Assembly (NCBI GenBank): GCA_028532985.1 | Contig: JANCIK010000004.1 | Span: 2,356,001-2,420,000, forward strand | Direction of reading: 5' to 3' | DNA: 64,000 nucleotides | DNA from: Stropharia rugosoannulata | Lineage: Eukaryota; Basidiomycota; Agaricomycetes; Agaricales; Strophariaceae | In this document: positions 34,973 through 47,681 of the stretch, in pieces | How the letters are laid out: every line of letters begins with the position of its first letter | Position numbering within the stretch: position 1 is the first letter of the stretch | Position numbers and translations under genes: made by a program | The notes under the pieces: model-generated | Seen by the model: the letters and a program-made list of their open reading frames with translations, nothing else | Databases searched by the model: none | What the model was told of the DNA's origin: nothing

Positions 34973-35386
34973 TGTATACTAAGTAATTCTTGACGATTTA
35001 AAAGTGAACAGATGAGCAAGGTTGGCTTGAGATTCATGGATCAGAAAGAATGAGTACTTCAGCGTCAATCTGCAATCTGCTCAATATTTCAGAGAGGAAC
35101 CGATTAAGACCAACTTAGGATGAGAATTAAGGTGAGTCAACATTAACACGGGAAAAAGAGAAAGGCCGAGTCGCGTCAATAGTAAAAAAAGCAAACATTA
35201 CGCGTTCTGTCACACGTGATCGGGCACACCTTGTGACCGGCGCGTAAATTAAGGCTCGTCTAATCTAAAGAGTCCCGGGACCCGGACACAACCTAAACTG
35301 TGACTTCGATCTGAACAAGTAATAACATCATCTAACCAACGCAGTCAACCGCATACCCATCGCTCTTTAACCCCTGTATAATCAGA
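34973..35386. promoter_or_regulatory. Divergent promoter region of HFM1 and CKS1 with MCB-like sites
   Basis: This 414-bp interval between divergent starts contains TCGCGT (35171-35176), ACGCGT (35200-35205), an E-box CACGTG (35213-35218) and GGCGCGT nearby. ACGCGT is the MBF (G1/S and, in fission yeast, meiotic) element; both flanking genes act in the cell or meiotic cycle. Whether they use these sites is inference. Confidence 0.5.
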
Positions 35387-35844
35387 ATGACCACTCAAGT
35401 AACCCAAGCTCAACAGAAGGAGTTGGCACGCAAACTGGAAGAATACATCGAGAAGTCGGTGCTCTGCAATACTGCTGCATCCCAGTTTCTGACATGCTAT
35501 TGATATAGGATTCACTACTCAGATCGTTATACCGATGATGATTATGAATACCGACATGTCATATTACCCAAGGGGCTTTTGAAGATGGTCCCTAAAGAAT
35601 ACTTCAGCAGCGATGACTCTGGAGTTCTTCGCTTGCTTACGGAACAAGAATGGCGAGGCATTGGCATTACGCAGAGTTTGGGCTGGGAGCACTACGAAGT
35701 TCATGGTAAGTTAATTACTTATCAATAACATTATTACATACGCTCATGACCTTAGCTCCTGAGCCTCACGTCCTTCTATTCAGGCGCCCTAAAAACTTTG
35801 TGGCTCCTCAGCAACAACGCGCAAAAGACATGCGGAGGAAGTAA
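35387..35844 (+). CDS. CKS1: Cyclin-dependent kinase regulatory subunit CKS1
   Basis: Three exons: join(35387..35454,35509..35705,35756..35844), 117 aa. The whole family fold is visible: [20 protein letters not shown], then [33 protein letters not shown] and [19 protein letters not shown], including the HxPEPH hinge that controls domain swapping and the Arg/Trp residues that bind phosphate. Cks1 (Suc1) binds CDK1 and targets it to phosphorylated substrates. The N-terminal ~22 residues ([18 protein letters not shown]) are a short helical extension, common in fungi. Identification is firm. Confidence 0.95.
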
Positions 35845-36106
35845 ACAATGCTTTCCCAACATCTCAAAGACTGTAAGCCGATATGCATATGTACTGGCTT
35901 TCTTTTTGGCGCATTCCTTAGATCATGGTTGATTTGTCTTGTATCCCACACATAAACCTTTGCTCCCTTTCATTCTTACTATTCTATTGTATATCCAGTG
36001 TCACATCCAAATTATATCCATCCATAAAGAAACAAACTGTGTGAATTTGTGAATCACTGTACAAGGTACATTACTGCATTATTCTGATTTCATAGTGCGC
36101 TAGTAA

Positions 36107-39100
36107 TCAAAAACGTGAAGTTGGAAGATCATTCCAGTCCACCAGAGGTCCGGGGTCAACAGAAACATCAAGGGTAGCCTTGAAGTCCTTTATATCTTCA
36201 ATATAGATCGAGTTCTTTCGTTTCTGATCTTCCTCCTGTTCTGGACAGTGTTTCTGAACAAGCGCGGGCAACTGAACCAACAGTTTCTTTGCGGCATCAG
36301 GTTTCAAAGTTTTCAGCCAATATTGACCAAAATCAATCAAAGAAGGTGTCTCTGTCGTCAGAGACTTTTTCCAATCCTTGACGTCGATGTCGGGCAACTC
36401 TTGATGCACCAGAGCCTCGAAGGCTTCAATAGCTGCGGTATTAAGCTGTTGGGGGTGGGACTTTTGCGATTTCATGTGTACTGATAACTTGGATCGCTGA
36501 GGAGATGAGGGGTGCACTCGAGACAGGAAAATGCCGAGAACGTCGGCCTTGGTTATGGTATCTAGTAATGTAGCATCCTTTTCGTCTATTCAACAGATTA
36601 ATAAGTAAAAATTGTCAGCGGCAACGGTCAGCTTACGTCTAAGGAAATCCCAATGTCCACTGTCGATATGCACAAGGTATGTTGACACTTCTTCGGCAAG
36701 GTTTTTATGTGCTTCTAGCCATTTCTTCTTCAGCCCATTTCTATGTGTTGTGAAATCTTCGTGAGGCATCTCCTCTAGCTTAGTCTTCATTTCATCCAAG
36801 AAAGCTTCAACGCGAGTTTCTAAATATTCAGGATTTTTTTCACTCTGAACAACTATGCGCAAGCCTTTTTCACTAGATCCAGGTAGTGTCCATGATGAGC
36901 AGTGAACGATATAACCCAATTGCTCCCGCGTTCGAAGAACATTAAAAGCAGGCTCCGACAGGATTTGCGCCAGTAAAGCGGATCCAACTCGTAATTTTTC
37001 GTCAGTGACTGGGCCAAAATGTGTGTAGTACGTTAAAGAAGAGTTTGCTTGATTGGGATTTCGAATAGGAGCTGCATAGATGTAGTTGGATCCTAGCATA
37101 TATTTTAAGAATTTGTTCAGTTTGATACTGCAGGGCGACCAACTTACCTTGAGGTAGCAGAAGACAATGGTCGTTTAATTGGCTTGGAGTAAGAGGTGAT
37201 TTAGCCAGACCGGCTTCTACGATCTCAGCTATTTCAGTAGCTTGGTCTTTATAAAGATTACCGGCTGCAAGTATTCTTGCATTAACTTGGGAGAGCATAA
37301 ACTCCTTGTGAGCGCTGACCTCCATAGCAGTTATGGCTACACAGGTTTTGTGAGCAATCGGATAATTTGAAAAGTCCACGCTTACATGGAAGTTCTTGCA
37401 GTTTCTCTTCCATAGTCCACTGGCGTTCCGTTATTAAATAACGGGCATAATAATCAGAAAGGGTATAAGATTGGCCCAGGAAAAAGTTTTCCCATTCCCT
37501 GCGGGCCTTTTGGTACATGTGAGATAGTGCGCGAAAGGGAAAATAAATAACGGGACACACCTCCTCTTTGACTACTTCGAGTCTCTTCGGATTTATTTCG
37601 ATGTTCTTTATCTTATTGAGGACATGGCTGACCAGAACAGGTAGCTTGTCATTGTATCCATTCATCGCAATATATAGACCAGTAGCGCGGGCCGACAAAC
37701 TGTACGAGAGACCAGCAAGATCGGCATCGTAAGAGAATTCTGTTAAAGAGTCATTGACAAGATCGGAAAGTAGCCTGAGCATTCGCGTATAAGGTCAAAT
37801 ATATGCAATTTCATACATTCGAGACCACATACTTTGTGAGTGTTGCTGAGCGCGCAGAAGCATTGGCCACGGAACTAGATTATTATATAATTCACTAGAC
37901 ATATTTAAAAGTGAACCAATGAACATACCTTCGTAAATCAACAACAACATTGGCTTTTGGCACCCAGAATTTGTCGTCCTTTTTATGCCATAAGGTGGAC
38001 AAGGGAGTTTGACGAATCAGATGAGGCCTCTTCGTCGGCTGTATCCAGACTAATGAGGCATGATGAATCAGGATAAAGCAAATGACTCACCTCGGTCACT
38101 TGTTTCTTCTCGACCTCTAAATTGGTTGGAATGAATTTATTAGGGCCCGGAAGGAAGAGTTCTGCAATGTCATTCTTATGCCCAGCCTTGGGTTTCACCA
38201 GGGTTAGAGAGTGATAATGAAATGACGAGGATCGAGACTTACTTCAGCAAGAAGATCATCGTCGAACTTCTGCACGGCATATTTAGTACCATACCAAGGT
38301 TCAGTTTCCCAAGTCAGATTTGGGTGCAACTTGACATGGTCATCGCGCTGGGCCATTAAAACAACTCTACTCTCGTTTATGCGAAGTCCGTTCAAATACT
38401 TTTTCACAGTTTCCTCCCCGGTCCGTTTCTCTTCATCATTTTCCCAGTCCCATGTAAGTCGAGGAGCAGTAAGAAGAAGGTCTCGAGGGACAGGCCAAGC
38501 CATATGCTCGGAGATCCATTGAGCATAGTCATCAGGTCGCCTCTTTTCTGCGAAACGGAATCGAATTTGCGACAGTTTCACTACTTCTTTATGATGGAAA
38601 GGTTCTATAGCGGATGATTTCAGCAGCTCGATATATTTATAAGCCGCAGTGATAACGGAACGGTAGTTCTCTGAATGAGCTGTTTAGATTTCGAAAGAGG
38701 TTACCAGTATTTGCACTCACCAAAGCCTTCAGGCGTCAGGTAAACAGTGATTTTGAACATCGCAAAACCTCGTGCAAGGTTCTGCGGCCCACAACTCAAT
38801 GCCGTAACCCAGTGTTTGTTTTTGAGGTACGAATGTAGTGAACCAGGTCCCTCATGTCCTATAAAATGAGAAAGGAAATTTGCTGGCTTATATTTCCATA
38901 GTGGAGGCTGATATTCCAACGGGAAAGAGATTTCGAGAGCATGGAAAGCCATGATAGTTTGGACAGATACCAAGGTCTAAAAAGTTATCATGAGTTCGCG
39001 AAACAATTTGGGAGGATACTGCCACTCGTACTCCTTTCTCTTCAGGTCCAAATGGATGGTCGTTGATCATAGGAAGAGGGTCGGAACCACGATTCGGCAC

Positions 39101-40257
39101 GGGCGAAAACAATTCGGCTGCAAGGTCGGAAAGTTCATCCAGCGATTCTAAATGAAACAATAATAATGTGAGGCGATGATCAAAATTTATGAAGTCGACA
39201 TTACCTTTGCCAACTATAGTCAGTCGCATCCGACTAGCACAGTACTCCTTCTTCCACCATTCAACGAGCCGCCTACGGATTTCCCTACCAACAGGTCCAC
39301 CGTCGGCATCTTGCTCATTGAGTGTCAACTGCCCAGAAACGGCACCATGCTCAGCGGTCGCCGTTGCCGCTTGCTTCGCAGCTTCCGACAGACTTTCGCG
39401 ATTACCGCTGCCGAATTTCGACCAGGGATGATTCGGCTTCGTGAGATGTTTATTCAACTGAAAAATGCGCCACATATCGGCCTGGTGGTTCTTCTTATTC
39501 TCCGAGTCGACCGCATTAAGCTCGCGAGATGTGCAGGAAGGAGCAAACAATGGGCAATGGAAGAAAGCAGAGAAACGCTCCAAAGCGCCTGGCAGAGCCG
39601 ATGTAGCAACGTTGAAGTAGTAGTTCGTATTAGACGTGGAAGTATACGCATTTGAAGCTCCATTATTTTTAGACAGATACTGCAGAATGATGTTCGGATT
39701 CAATAACAAGTTGCGGAAGGGCTGCGAACACGACATACTTCAGAATATTCGTTCTCTTGAGGAAATGTTTCTGTCCCCTACACGACTATTAATTGGAAAG
39801 GCGGAGTACCATACTCTAAGTCCGCACCATGAATAACAAATGCTCGCAAAAGTGCGCAAGTCCAGGCATATCATCCTGATAATGTTAAATCAGATGAAGC
39901 AGCCATTTGCAAGTTCAACTTGCCACTTACCGGATCGTACAGGTGGCCCACAGCAACATCAAGACTCGCAGCAGCCTTGTCCGCCTTCACATCATGCACC
40001 AAAGTGGCCTGCAACCCGTTCTCCAGCTGAATGACACGATAATCTCGATCATCTTGCTCTGACTTTACGATGGGTTTGGTGAAGACGTGATACTTGATAG
40101 CACCCGGCTTCTCAACAGGTTTCCAGTCTGCGCTGGCTAAAGACGCCATAGATTTGAAAGTGAAGGCAGATAGGGAGGGACGTTTCAACGAAGGTGGTCG
40201 ATAAGTCGAGGGAAAGAGAGACAATGGTGTGAGGCGTGGCCTTGGAAGGAACTTCAT
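36107..40257 (-). CDS. M16 zinc metalloprotease, insulin-degrading enzyme/Ste23 type
   Basis: Fifteen exons, 1131 aa: complement(join(36107..36585,36637..37092,37148..37336,37386..37506,37561..37774,37833..37874,37929..38038,38091..38186,38243..38670,38721..38976,39032..39147,39205..39679,39739..39777,39828..39875,39931..40257)). The inverted zinc motif HFCEH lies near residues 117-121, with the third ligand Glu in NAVDSENKKN. Typical segments include YLSKNNGASNAYTS, WHKKDDKFWVPKANVV, YDADLAGLSYSL, REQLGYIVHCSS and HKNLAEEVSTYLVHIDSGHW. The family degrades small peptides; yeast Ste23 and Axl1 also process a-factor. The first Met begins an Arg/Ser-rich, acid-free segment (MKFLPRPRLTPLSLF) resembling a mitochondrial presequence; the second Met (MASLASADWKP, 40147-40149) would give a cytosolic form, as in animal IDE. 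Confidence 0.92.
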
Positions 40258-40569
40258 GCACAGACAATGACCGTGACGGTAGCGCAAACATTCCCAAAAC
40301 GTAATATCTTTGCGCCGTGCCCGAGGACCGTGTCAGTCATCTTTTCCTTATCTAAGCAAATGACATTATGTAGTCCTTGTTGGTGCAGCACCCTCTGCTG
40401 TACGCTAGAGCTCGCATCGGTCGCACAATAGGTTTGAGTCATCCATCATCATTAAATAGTCTACAAGGTTGTACCAAATACAAGCATACATACAGCATAA
40501 TTAGAAAGCGCTCCAGCTTAGCAACAATGAGTAGAAAAAACAAAACAAAAAAAACAGATGTAAAATAGA
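40258..40569. other. Intergenic, no gene recognised
   Basis: This 312-bp interval lies between the IDE start and the stop of the next minus-strand gene. It likely holds the IDE promoter plus a 3' UTR; an A-rich tract (40530-40560) lies just after the downstream stop codon. Confidence 0.35.
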
Positions 40570-43500
40570 TTATGGTGGGTCTAGAGGATAATGATAAACT
40601 TTTCGACAAATATTCCACATAACATCAGCCGCGTCCACAAACTTGCTGAGTGACCATTTCACGGGCGTATCCTTCGCTTCCACCCACTCAAAGAATAAAA
40701 ATTGGTGCACGGGTATCAAGCCAAATCGCTCAAGTAGCGATCGGCGATGCGGAATGGCGGCAGCCAATTCCGAGTCGTTAGCTGTGTCGGTCTTGGTCTG
40801 AGCAGGATCCTTTTCTGTCGTAGTCGATGACGTAGGCAATTGAATGGTAGATATTGAGGAAGTAGGCGTGACGGTGGAGGTGGTGGAAGATATGTCGCGT
40901 TTAACTTCAAAAACGGTTGAAGATGTATGAACCGCTAACAGCGGTATCGGTGAGGGTTCCTGGGTCGGCTTTTGCTGCATTACATTACTAAATATAGTGG
41001 TGGTTACTGTCACGGTAGATATGTCGTGAGGTCCGTACGCCCCATCAAGCATTTGACGAAGTTGCTGCGTATCGATGTGCATGCGGTAGAGAGAACATAG
41101 GGCGATGAATAGAACGGTCCAAGTAAGGAAAAAGTAGTTTCTGAAGCCATGTGTCGAAACATCGGGTTTTACAGCCTTTTTGCGAAGCAAGAGCCGTAGC
41201 TTGGGCTGGGAAAACCCTTCCAATGAATATCGGAGCAATCTGTTGCCCTTGATATCTGCATGATGATAATCAAAATTAGAATGGAGAGAGGCAATTTCCA
41301 GGCCTGCAGAATAAATTAGCCAACTTTGCCAATGGTCACTTGTAACGAATCGCGCACCTGGCATTACGTCTACCTTCACCTCCAGTCGCGCAATAGAAAT
41401 GAAGAAGGCGGGTAAAACAAAACTTATCTCCAGGAGATCTACGGGCGCGGGATGGCCTTGGATTCCAGCGTCGTCTTGTTTCACGATATAATCTATCACC
41501 ATGCTGCGTCCCGGCGAACCGCCAGTATACACTTTACCCCAGGAAAGCCAGTCTTTCACAGTCAGACCCTCGAACGGTATAGCCGCCGGCTCATTCTTAT
41601 TCACTTTGACTGTTTCAGCTTTAACTGGAACTCCATCCAACGCTGCACAGATCATGTGCACGGAAGGTTGCGCTCGTTCCGATTTTTCACTCGCAGGATG
41701 GAGTTTTTGTCCGTCATAAGCCAGACCAAAATCGAGCCACTCTGACTCAGCCAAAGCAGGGGTTTGTAAGCATACCCGAACGGCATATTTACTGGGAAAC
41801 ATATTCGCGCCTGACGCAAGCGCCGTGACGAATACATTGACCCATGGCAAGATAGCAGGGACTGCCATTTTATTTCGAGGGGGAAACTGAGGTGGTTTTA
41901 TTTGCGAGCTGGACGCGTTCCGATTAGCGCTAGGTGTCCTTGGGCGTGCCGGTCTTGATTGCGCATTGGTGGCCATATTAAACGCATCGAGAGTCTTGAT
42001 TGCTATCCTCCCGCCGTCTTCACCACACTTAGTAAAACCGCCTTTTTGCAACACAGTTTTCCTAGCCTGCGGGTCATTGTAAATATCCCCAGTCGGGTGG
42101 AACACTTCAACAGAAGCCGACTCTGCCTCGCTCCGGACGACGATAGAAGTCGTCTCTATATCGGCGGCAAGAACAGTAAATCGCGGCAGATTGGTAGGCT
42201 CTGGATCGCTGGTTCCGTCGTTGATGACAGAACTATTCTGACCGTTGATTCGGGCTAAGGTCGGTTTAGCCGTTATCAGGATTGTCCCTGATATCCTGAA
42301 TTGAAATGTATTTTTGCCTGCGGGCTGCAGCTCGTTCATATTCAGGTGCAGGGTGACGGGGTGGCCCGGTAATCGTGGTTCACGCAGCAAAGGCGTGCTG
42401 GACGTCGGGAGAGATGATATAGACGAAAGCGTTTCCGAGCCACTGGGCAGCGCGGCGTGGGAGCCCTCGAATGAATAATCCGCGACATTTTGGGCAGGAA
42501 GGGGTGCGCGCAGCAAAGACGCGGTGGAGGACGCCGCCTTAGCACTTAGGAACGGCAGAGATTCGTTTCCGGTAGACGTTTCATGGCTCTGTCCAACATT
42601 TGAATCCATAGATGACGTGCGCGATGCAGGTTCAGGTGCAGGCGCTACGATCCCGTTGTCAAACCCCGTATATCCAGAGCTCCCAGAGACTTCCCACTGA
42701 GTCGGAAATCCCTTGGGCCAAACAATGTCTGAACCCTTGGCTTCCAGACCAACATCAAGCCCCAGCAATGTAGCAACACCAGGGAACCAGACGCCTTTGC
42801 ACTGCGCACTGTACTCCACGTCCATGAGCACACCTTGCACGTCCGGATTATTTGGACTAGCGCCCTTTCCCCGGACAACACACGTCATTTCGCCCTTCGC
42901 CACCTCAACCCCGACGCGTCTTCTACCATTTTCCTCGCCTGCAATGTTCAGGTTTTTTATCGGTTTAGCCCACCTTATGCGGATGTGCTCCGCGCTCGGG
43001 AATGTGCCATTGAGCACGCACCCCTCCGAAGAGCTGCCCATCGTCGAAGTGTCAGACGACTCATCGTCCGCGAAATGCGTGTACGAATGCGTCCTTGACG
43101 GCCTATGCGCCGTCCGTGTCACACTCGGCTCGGACGCGAGATCCCACACCGTGTTGTCTTCTTCAATGGACGACAGCGAAGCGAACGATGTCGCAGCATT
43201 CGCCGGCGGGAAGATGCGCAGTTTAATTTGGTTGTGCAAGCACCGCGGGGTAGGAATGGTGAGCTAAATTATTTTTTCCATGTTCATTAATCACGATCGA
43301 CGTTTCCTGGATCTGAGAAGAATCATAACATACCAGATAGGGCGACCTTGGCGGCCTCGACATGAATGGCACCCACATATCTATGGCAGCCATAAAATGT
43401 GCTTGATTCTTCTCGCCAATCGAAGGCCTCCGCCGGCTAGCAGGATGATGTCTTACTGGCAGGTCCTCAGTTTCCGAGCCCGTTCCGCGCCGCGACATAA

Positions 43501-44211
43501 ACACCTTGGGGAGGACAAAAGCGATGTTATACCCGCTAACAATAATGTGCCCCGTGTACTGCACGTCAACCGGCGGGACGCCATCATCCTCTTCCTCCAT
43601 CTTGAACGTTCGGCTCATCGAGGCATGGCCGTTAGCCCCGTTCGCCTTCCCCAGCCCGAAAGCAGACGCGAAGCTATCTTGGGCCCTGGGAGGTAAATTT
43701 AGCGCGCGCGCGGCGTTGTGGAGCAAGGGAGACACGGTGGACGAAAAGTTGTATGGAACGGAGTTATGATCTAGCGGGTGCACTTGCGAGGTATGTATCT
43801 TCACATTCTCCTCTGCGAGATCGCAGATTGAGATTCAGACACCCATGAGACACGGACGAAACACACCTGGGAAAAGAGGGATCGTAGAGCCAGGCGTTAC
43901 CGAGTCCACGGGGACGCATATCTACGCGAATTGAGATGTAAATCCTACATTGACCGCCCCTCGCCGCAACAAAGACTTACCTTTAGGAACATCCTAACTG
44001 ACGCCCCGACCTGGCCTTGCTTGGCTTTCCCCTCGATGGCGATGCGCGTAACAACATTCAACTTGGTTTGTCCATTGCTCGTGAGCGTCGGAGAGTAACT
44101 CGTTGTACTCGGGGCACTTTTAAGGTGGCTCGATCGGGAGGGAGTAGAGTACATGGATGGAGACGAAGTCAGAGATTGTTCATAACGAGAACTTGTCGTA
44201 GGTATTGGCAT
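40570..44211 (-). CDS. Large protein of unknown function with one C-terminal membrane segment
   Basis: Four exons: complement(join(40570..43263,43334..43812,43867..43921,43981..44211)), 1152 aa; phases close. I do not recognise the family. The N-terminal 75 residues are Ser/Thr-rich, then VVTRIAIEGKAKQGQVGASV and VDSVTPGSTIPLFP resemble a folded beta-rich domain. A low-complexity middle (Ser, Pro, Leu) separates it from segments such as HPVTLHLNMNELQPAGKNTF and FRISGTILITAKPTLARING, again beta-like. Near residues 960-985 one hydrophobic stretch (YFFLTWTVLFIALCSLY) is a likely transmembrane helix, followed by a Thr/Ser-rich segment and a conserved-looking end with KWSLSKFVDAADVMWN. One-exon coding of 898 codons and even codon use argue for a real gene. 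It could be a membrane-contact or cell-surface protein; no function is claimed. Confidence 0.72.
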
Positions 44212-44574
44212 GAAGAATTCAAATTGTCTGCGTGAGGCGTGTCAAAGTTTTGATGGTTGTGAGAGTACAGAAGAGAAAAGGGGACGCGTCAAGAGAGGTG
44301 CGTGAAAGAGAGTCGGGCGATGACTCGTACAACGGTCTGGAAAGGTTCACAGTCGTGCAGAGGCGCGATCGTAAACGACGCGTTAATTGTTCAGTCAATA
44401 AACACAAACAACCTTAATTATTCAGCTCAGGTGATCTGACGCGACCGTGGGCAGCGCGTAAGTGCTTGAGCTTAAAGAACTGCATTAAATAAGTACATGG
44501 GAAGGAATCCAAACAAGCAACTAATGTACACGACACAGGGCGGAATCAAGACGGAACGTTTATAAGCAAGGAAA
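44212..44574. other. Intergenic, no gene recognised
   Basis: This 363-bp interval lies between two tandem minus-strand genes: RPA1 ends at its right and the large unknown gene starts at its left. It holds the promoter of the unknown gene and the RPA1 3' UTR. No repeat or RNA gene is seen. Confidence 0.35.
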
Positions 44575-46868
44575 TTATTTTGCCCAAGAAGAGTACAACA
44601 GGTCCCTCATGGCCATCGCTTCTTCCTTGTAATTCAAGGGCAGGATCCGAGAGATCCCGTACCGCACACGAGTGCTGTCCTGTGTGCAGAGTAAGTACCA
44701 ACACAGCCTACTGAATGCTTTCAACCCACATTAAAGGTATCTTCCTTGGCTCGGCAAGAGAAGTTGTATGTGGTGGAATTTGCCTTTTGGAGAATGTGGT
44801 TATAACGGGCACTATCGTGATCCTATTGAATGCATGTGTAAGCTGAACGCTAGCCACCTAATAAAAAGACACATACCCTAATCTCCACCAGCTCGTCCCC
44901 AGACATCCCAAATATAGTCTGTCCGATCTCATTGAATCCCTGCAGCCATGCTTGACCAGAATAGTCGGCCACAGCCATTGAGATGATGTATCTGGAGCGG
45001 GCGTCACTTTCCTCATGTACCCAGATAAATCTATTAAAACACATACCGAAATTCCGGCTTGGGGTAATTCTGGTTGCACTTTTCGCACCTCCAGCTGTCA
45101 CCCATCTCGACTATCTTCTTGTTGCACCCACTTGTGGGGCAGGCAGGGTATGCGATATTATCTCCCTTGATATGCATGATAGTAGCCCTGGCACAAAAGT
45201 TTTCCGGTTTACCGGGCTTGCCATACTCGGCTTCTTTGATCTCATCTAGGCTGCGGATGTCTTCTCGCCTGAAGGAATATGATGATCCACCTCCTCCGGT
45301 GTTTGCATGCGCCTTAAACGACTGCTGGGCGCCGTTATTATCAAACCACCCTCGTAAAGCAAAGCATTCATCGATCTCGGGGTTAACGTGCATTGTGCTT
45401 CCGCTAGACATGGAAAGCGAGCGCCCTAGTGATATAACGTCCAGGGTCTGAGCGTCATCTCGAATAATAATATGACGATAATCGTACCTCCGAAATCACT
45501 AACTTTTACCCCTTTGAAGGCGATGACTGGAGAAGGCTCGGGAATATTGTATTGCTCCGCTTGCTTTCCCCAGAGGGTCATGCGCACAGAGTACCCTGAC
45601 TTGTCTACGAGTGTCAACTCGCGTTTGCAAAGCTAGAAGTCTAGGTCATTCGACGATATCACACTATGAAACAATTGCCATACCTGGCGTTGTAACTTGG
45701 AAGATGTGACTTCACTTAGTGGGGAAGTTTCCTTGACCACAGCAATGACATCTGAAATGACGGATCAAGATTTGAATCGAGTAATTTGAAAAGCACCCTG
45801 ACCACATATCGCATCCTTATTGAGGTCCTCCAGACCGTTAAGTGGCACGAAATTATACTTGATAGTTGGGACATTGGAGACTTCGAGACACTATACAAAA
45901 GTATAAGCCAAATCATGTAATCACACACGGGCGATGACAAAGGAAACCGACCTCTTCAATTTCGGTATTACGCTCCAAGCCCAGCTCATAATCATTATTG
46001 AGGTTAGAAAACTTTTTCTTGGCCAGGTTTACGCGGGCCTTGGAGATGTAATAAACCTTGCCCTCCTCGAGTCTGGGATACAAGCTGTCGACGACAGTGT
46101 TAAAGGCAGTTGCCCGGATTTCACCAGTATCGTCCATGAGCGTGACATTGAACAACTTGCCCTCGCCACGCGCATTAGACCACGTTTTGATGTCGGATTT
46201 TTGGGTGACACGGGCTTTGATGGTCCAGTTATTCTGGTAAGGACTGAGACCCTCAATCGGATATATGTTCCCGTGGCGCCCTGGCGGGGGTGCCTGCGGA
46301 CGCGCGGCCGGCGCCTGAGGCGCTGGTGTAGGCTTGACCGTGGAGGTCGATGGCGTCGCACTGGCCGAGGCGGGCGCCGCTTCCGCCTTCACGTTGTGAC
46401 TTGGGGTACCATCTGCAGGCATACTACCCGGCTCGATCTGGCTGGGTTCGCCGATCTTGTCGGCGGTGTGCTCTAATACGCGCAGAGAAAGGATAATGAC
46501 TAGGCTTTTGGGCTATGTTAGCAATCACACCTATGTGTTCGCGACTCTGCGCATCAGCACGCGCACCGTTTTTCCTGGACGTAGTTGCACGTAAGCTTCT
46601 CGATGACAGCAATCGTGTTCCTGCCGATGGAGTTTTCTTGCACCAAATGGTTCAGCTGCGTGGCGAGCATAGCCTGCATGTAATGTATTCCATCGGACAT
46701 GATAATGCGGTATCGCTCAGGTGCATTTGGGTTCGCGCTGGGGCCGGTGTTGCCTACTTTCTTGATTGACAGAAACTGGAGCGTGTGCTCGGATTCGAAC
46801 ACCTGGACATCGTCCGGGGTCGCTGTCATAAGCAGCATACAGCTTCCTGCAGACAATTGGTGGGACAT
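44575..46868 (-). CDS. RPA1: Replication protein A large subunit RPA1 (RPA70)
   Basis: Nine exons: complement(join(44575..44679,44730..44822,44877..44991,45047..45425,45488..45632,45684..45751,45803..45890,45952..46504,46567..46868)), 615 aa, the normal length. The N-terminal OB fold ([28 protein letters not shown]), a Pro/Ala-rich linker, then DBD-A ([39 protein letters not shown]), DBD-B, and DBD-C with its zinc motif ([10 protein letters not shown] ... [11 protein letters not shown]) are in order. The end reads [23 protein letters not shown] coats single-stranded DNA in replication, repair and recombination. An MCB element lies 90-95 bp upstream of the start. Confidence 0.95.
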
Positions 46869-47681
46869 GGCTCGTAGCTCGACGTGAAGAGGTGTACAAA
46901 GGTGATGAACGTGCTGTGACTCTTAGGCTGGTTTATTGACGTGACGTCCGTGACAGGACGCGTTTTCTGCGTGCACGTGTTGGGGTATGCTGAGTTAGTG
47001 CGCCCGGACCATTTGGGCTCCGGTGGACTTGTCACTTGTGCTCTTCACCTCATGCACACACATGCGCACATGAACTTGCAAAGGTTAGCAAGAACACCGG
47101 GCGGGCTCAAAAAAGATACAACCGTTGAAAGGAATATGGCTTTGACTGTTGGCCAGGGTATCGGGCTGGATTATTCTTTTTGGCTTGGCTAGGATCACAA
47201 TGCAACATACGAATGGGCCTAGCTGAACATAGTAGTATACATCGTTCGCTGCAGTCGTGATATCTTGCGTATGCGTACCCTTGATGCATACATGCCTTTG
47301 ATTGACATTGCTGACAGAACTGTAAATATTATTGCGATGACCGTCCGCAGCGCGCTCATGTGGCTGATGGAGCCGGGACAACTGTTGAATCTATCCCCGC
47401 GCATCGCAGGCCCGAATGTGCGAGTCAGTGGAGACGAAAAAATTTCGAGCAAAGGTAAAATGATCATGTAATAATAATTATATTATGCAAATGGTACTAG
47501 GATGGACTAGGTATTATATCCCTACTCATAAAATTGCTTACTACAGCGACTAGATATATTACACGAAGCTACGGATAGTAGAGAGACACATTAATAAGTA
47601 AATGGTGTGGACAAGACGGAAAACAAATAACACGATAGCAATATGCAGAGAGGGAAAGATGGGAGTGGAAACCAGGGTGAA
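46869..47681. other. Intergenic, RPA1 promoter and IDO 3' region
   Basis: This 813-bp interval holds the RPA1 promoter at its left. The short open frames inside are Met/Arg-rich, overlap on opposite strands and lack family signal, so no gene is called. Confidence 0.4.
46958..46963. promoter_or_regulatory. MCB element (ACGCGT) upstream of RPA1
   Basis: One ACGCGT in the context GGACGCGTTTTC lies about 90 bp before the RPA1 start codon. In yeasts RFA1 and most replication genes are MBF targets through this site. Nearby TGACGTGACGTC repeats resemble CRE-type sites. Function is inferred. Confidence 0.5.

Noticed and set aside
46791..46803. GGATTCGAACA-like string resembling a reversed tRNA B box
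   Set aside because: It lies in RPA1 exon 1 coding for conserved residues, and no A box or cloverleaf can be drawn around it.
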